A stretch of 64,000 nucleotides of DNA, taken from NCBI RefSeq assembly GCF_000313135.1, contig NW_004457620.1, positions 82,388 to 146,387 of the forward strand, given 5' to 3'. Of this stretch, positions 61,290-64,000 are shown piece after piece. Under the pieces are notes generated by a model that was given only the letters and a program-made list of their open reading frames with translations, had not been told where the DNA came from and did no database searches. The position numbers and the translations under genes were made by a program. Within the stretch, counting starts at the first letter, position 1. Each line of letters opens with the position of its first letter. Origin of the DNA: Acanthamoeba castellanii str. Neff. Lineage: Eukaryota > Discosea > Longamoebia > Acanthamoebidae.

Positions 61290-62892
61290 ATGAAGGCCGC
61301 CCTTCTCGCTTTTGCGCTCTTTGGCCTTCTGGCCTTCGCCTCGTCCACTGTTCACTTCCAGGAGGACTTTGATGGTACGTCGTCGTGATTCTAGCGGACA
61401 GGCGTGATTTTGGCGCGGATGATGAAATCGCAATCGCATTCGTGCTGACGATTCTTCTTGTACCACTTGTATCGAACGACAGACTCGTGGGAGAGCCGAT
61501 GGGTGTACTCCACCCACGATGATGCCTCGGGCAACGCTGGCAAGTTCGCGCACACCGCCGGCAAGTACTTCAACGACGCTGAGAAGGACAAGGGCATCCA
61601 GACCTCGCAGGATGCCAGGTTCTACAAGCTGTCGGCCAAGTTCCCGAAGTTCACCAACAAGGACAAGCCCCTCGTGATCCAGTACTCCGTCAAGCACGAG
61701 CAGTCTCAGGATTGCGGTGGTGCCTACATCAAGGTCGGCCCTGGCCCTCTTGACCAGGAGAAGTTCGAGGGCGAGACCAAGTACAAGTACGTAGAGAACG
61801 CACTCTCATTCTCTAGACCTCACACTGCCGCCTCGCCTCCGCCGATCTCTCGCTACACTGGTGATTTGACTCGATGAAAATTTAATTCATTTTTCATCCT
61901 CTTTGTACGTACAGCGTCATGTTCGGCCCTGACGTGTGCGGCTCGACCAAGAGGGTGCACTTCATCCTGAACTACAAGGGCGAGAACCACCTCATCAAGC
62001 GTGAGGTCAGGCCCGAGACTGATATCTACACCCACCTCTACACTGCCGTCCTTTTCCCCAACCAGACCTACGAGGTACACATGCATGCCCACTCACACTT
62101 CCTCTCGCTTGCCAGCTCCTTCAGCCTTTCATCTCTCAGCGATAATCGAAGCTCCAATTGACTACAAACTTTTACAACCCTTCTCACCGTTCATGTTTTT
62201 TTTTTTTTGCGCAGATCCGCATTGACAACGAGGTCAAGCAGTCTGGCTCGCTCATCGAGGATTGGGACCTTCTTGCGCCCAAGCAGATCCCCGACCCCGC
62301 CCTCAGCAAGCCCGCCGATTGGGTCGATGAGGAGTACATTGATGACCCCGAGGCCAAGAAGCCCGAGGATTGGGACAACACCCCCAAGCAGATCGCCGAC
62401 CCCGAGGCCAAGAAGCCCGAGGACTGGGATGACGAGCTCGACGGTGAGTGGGAGGCCCCGATGATCGCCAACCCCGACTACCAGGGTGAGTGGCAGGCGC
62501 CCCGCGTCAAGAACCCCGCCTACAAGGGCCCGTGGGTGCACCCGCTCATCGACAACCCCGACTACGTGGCTGACGACCAGATCTACGTGTTCGAGAACGA
62601 GTATGTCGGCTTTGAGCTCTGGCAGGTCAAGACCGGTACCATCTTCGATCACATCCTCATCACCGACGACCTCGCCGAGGCCGAGGCCTTCGCCACCGGC
62701 TACTTCGCCGAGCAGCAGAAGGGCGAGAAGGCCGCTTTCGAGAAGCAGGAGGAGGAGAGGAACAAGGCCGAGGAGGAGGAGAGGAAGAAGCGCGACGCTG
62801 AGACCCAGGAGGCGGACGACGATGACGACGATGATGACGACGAGGATGACGTTGCCGATGACCACCACGGTCACGACCACGAGGACCTCTAA
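61290..62892 (+). CDS. CALR: Calreticulin
   Basis: Four exons (61290-61374, 61483-61786, 61915-62074, 62215-62892) join to 408 residues. A signal peptide opens the protein (MKAALLAFALFGLLAFASS). The N-domain has SWESRWVYSTHDDASGNAGK, KPLVIQYSVKHEQSQDCGG, the Cys pair to VMFGPDVCGSTKRVHF, and LNYKGENHLIKREVRP. The P-domain has three PDP-type repeats (IPDPALSKPADWVDEEYIDD, DPEAKKPEDWD twice) and three GEW/GPW repeats (DGEWEAPMIANPDYQ, GEWQAPRVKNPAYK, GPWVHPLIDNPDY). A Lys/Glu-rich then Asp-rich C-domain binds calcium. Known role: ER lectin chaperone and calcium store. The ending is HDHEDL, not a standard HDEL/KDEL. Confidence 0.95.
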
Positions 62893-64000
62893 GCGCCTCC
62901 GCCATCTCTCACCCCCACGCTCAGATGAGTAAGCCCTCATCGTCTATTTATCTATCGTGTCCAGTAGCCATTCCACACCTTATAAAAACAACCTCCAAGC
63001 TCACACAAGGGGAGAAGAAACAGACGTGGAGTGAGGAAGTTAACACGCAGCTTGTCCAGGAACGCCCAGATGGGTGTAGTGCCACTGAGCATGGTTGGGA
63101 GGGTGAGATTGTTCCCATCCCCATCAATAGAAAAACTCCATGCTATGCTGTAGGCTTGGGCACCACCCATCCCCCCCTCCAAAAAATGATGTAGGGGTAG
63201 GATGGTCATTGAAGTTCACACAGAACTTGTGGTCATTTGAAATGAGAGGTCCAGTCATTTTGAAAAGTGATTTTGTTTGTGGGTTTAAGCTCATAAAAAT
63301 AGTTTTGACAACACAAAAATGGTTTTAATTTAAGAATAGCAAGACAAAATTGGTCATTCCAGACCTTGACTTGATGGCCCAGTTACAGCATCATATCTCT
63401 CATTATGATGGTATTTTAATCTGCCATTTCTCAAGATAACAGGCTTTGAAAATAGCATGTATGCAATGGGGCAGTTACCACCTTCAGGAGCTTCAACAGT
63501 TCCTTGTTGTTGGCCATGGCTGATGGCAGGGTGACTTGCACCTATGCATACACAGCAACAAAAACTGTAAAACCAGACACATACTTTATCACATACACAT
63601 ACACAATGACTACATGTTTGACCTACCAATACTTAGTTTATCATGTACACATACATGATCTGGAAAATCAGAACTTTTGCTGGTTTGTGTAGTGCTCCTC
63701 TGAACACCCTCAAACTTCACCTTGCTTTTGCTTTCATACCCTCTGTCAATTCCATAATCAGTGGCCAACATGCTGCCCTCACATCCAGTTCATGTTCAAC
63801 CTCACACCATATTCAGTCAGTTGCACACATGCACTGAACTTCATTCTTCACATTTGTGCTGAATTGGAGCACTATTCCTTAAGTTAAAATTCCACTCCAT
63901 TCCACACTGATAAAATTACTTTTAACTCCACAAATTCCAGGTTTTTATCAAATCATTTTCATCTCAAATCCCTCAATGTGACTTATAAGCAGGGAGAAAC
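62893..64000. other. Lower-GC terminal region, no recognised gene
   Basis: About 1.1 kb to the window edge. GC content falls compared with the gene-rich part, and trinucleotide texture changes (CACATAC, TTGCACAC). Open stretches on the minus strand (63,354-63,629, with KPVILRNGRLKYHHNERYD) have some protein texture, but no start, splice pattern or family was recognised. Its composition is similar to the copia remnant at 26.7-27.6 kb, so transposon-derived DNA is possible. Confidence 0.3.

Overview
This window is nuclear DNA of a GC-rich, very intron-rich amoebozoan, most likely Acanthamoeba or a close relative. The evidence is short introns with GTACG/GTGCG donors and pyrimidine-CAG acceptors, intron interiors full of GTGTCGTG/CACACGAC low-complexity runs, tightly packed genes on both strands, and family content typical of Acanthamoeba (hybrid histidine kinase pieces, TKL-type kinases, CLU proteins, cortactin/Arp2/3-type actin regulation). 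All exon maps were made by eye from splice signals, reading phase and family alignment; none was computed.

Left part (1-12.7 kb): a partial F-box/LRR gene, a small C2-domain protein, an SBDS ribosome-maturation protein with an RGG tail, a four-span membrane protein, a four-finger RanBP2-type zinc-finger protein with Gly/Tyr linkers, a 94-residue protein matching only the N-terminal Arp2/3-binding region of cortactin, an oxysterol-binding-protein-related (ORD) protein, and a two-HKD phospholipase D-family protein.

Middle-left (13-22 kb) is a mosaic. It holds a decayed NAD-dependent epimerase/reductase pseudogene, an assembly gap (21 N), two pairs of near-identical segments around the gap, a histidine-kinase fragment that stops after HisKA, a PstS-like binding-domain fragment, an intact armadillo-like membrane protein gene, a compact intronless block with a broken RNase H2A-like gene, and a frameshifted receiver domain. 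The pieces look like one or more broken hybrid kinases interrupted by foreign or retrocopied DNA.

Centre and right (22-63 kb): a CLU-domain protein, a Ty1/copia remnant, a large chorein-N (BLTP3/VPS13-type) lipid-transfer protein, YIP1/YIPF5, a 2OG-Fe(II) dioxygenase + F-box + actin-fold fusion with an inverted broken copy beside it, a small hydrophilic protein, a SAP-AP endonuclease, MOB1, an unrecognised protein, a Y_phosphatase3-type phosphatase, eIF3h, an F-box/WD40 protein, a syntaxin-like SNARE with an altered zero layer, a mitochondrial-type GGQ release-factor-like protein, an ABHD17-like hydrolase + SAM + pseudokinase fusion, and calreticulin. The last kilobase has lower GC and no recognised gene.

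The most striking observations are the dioxygenase-F-box-actin fusion, the cortactin-NTA-only protein with 9-nt and 5-nt microexons, the hydrolase-SAM-pseudokinase fusion, and the intronless block inside the kinase mosaic.
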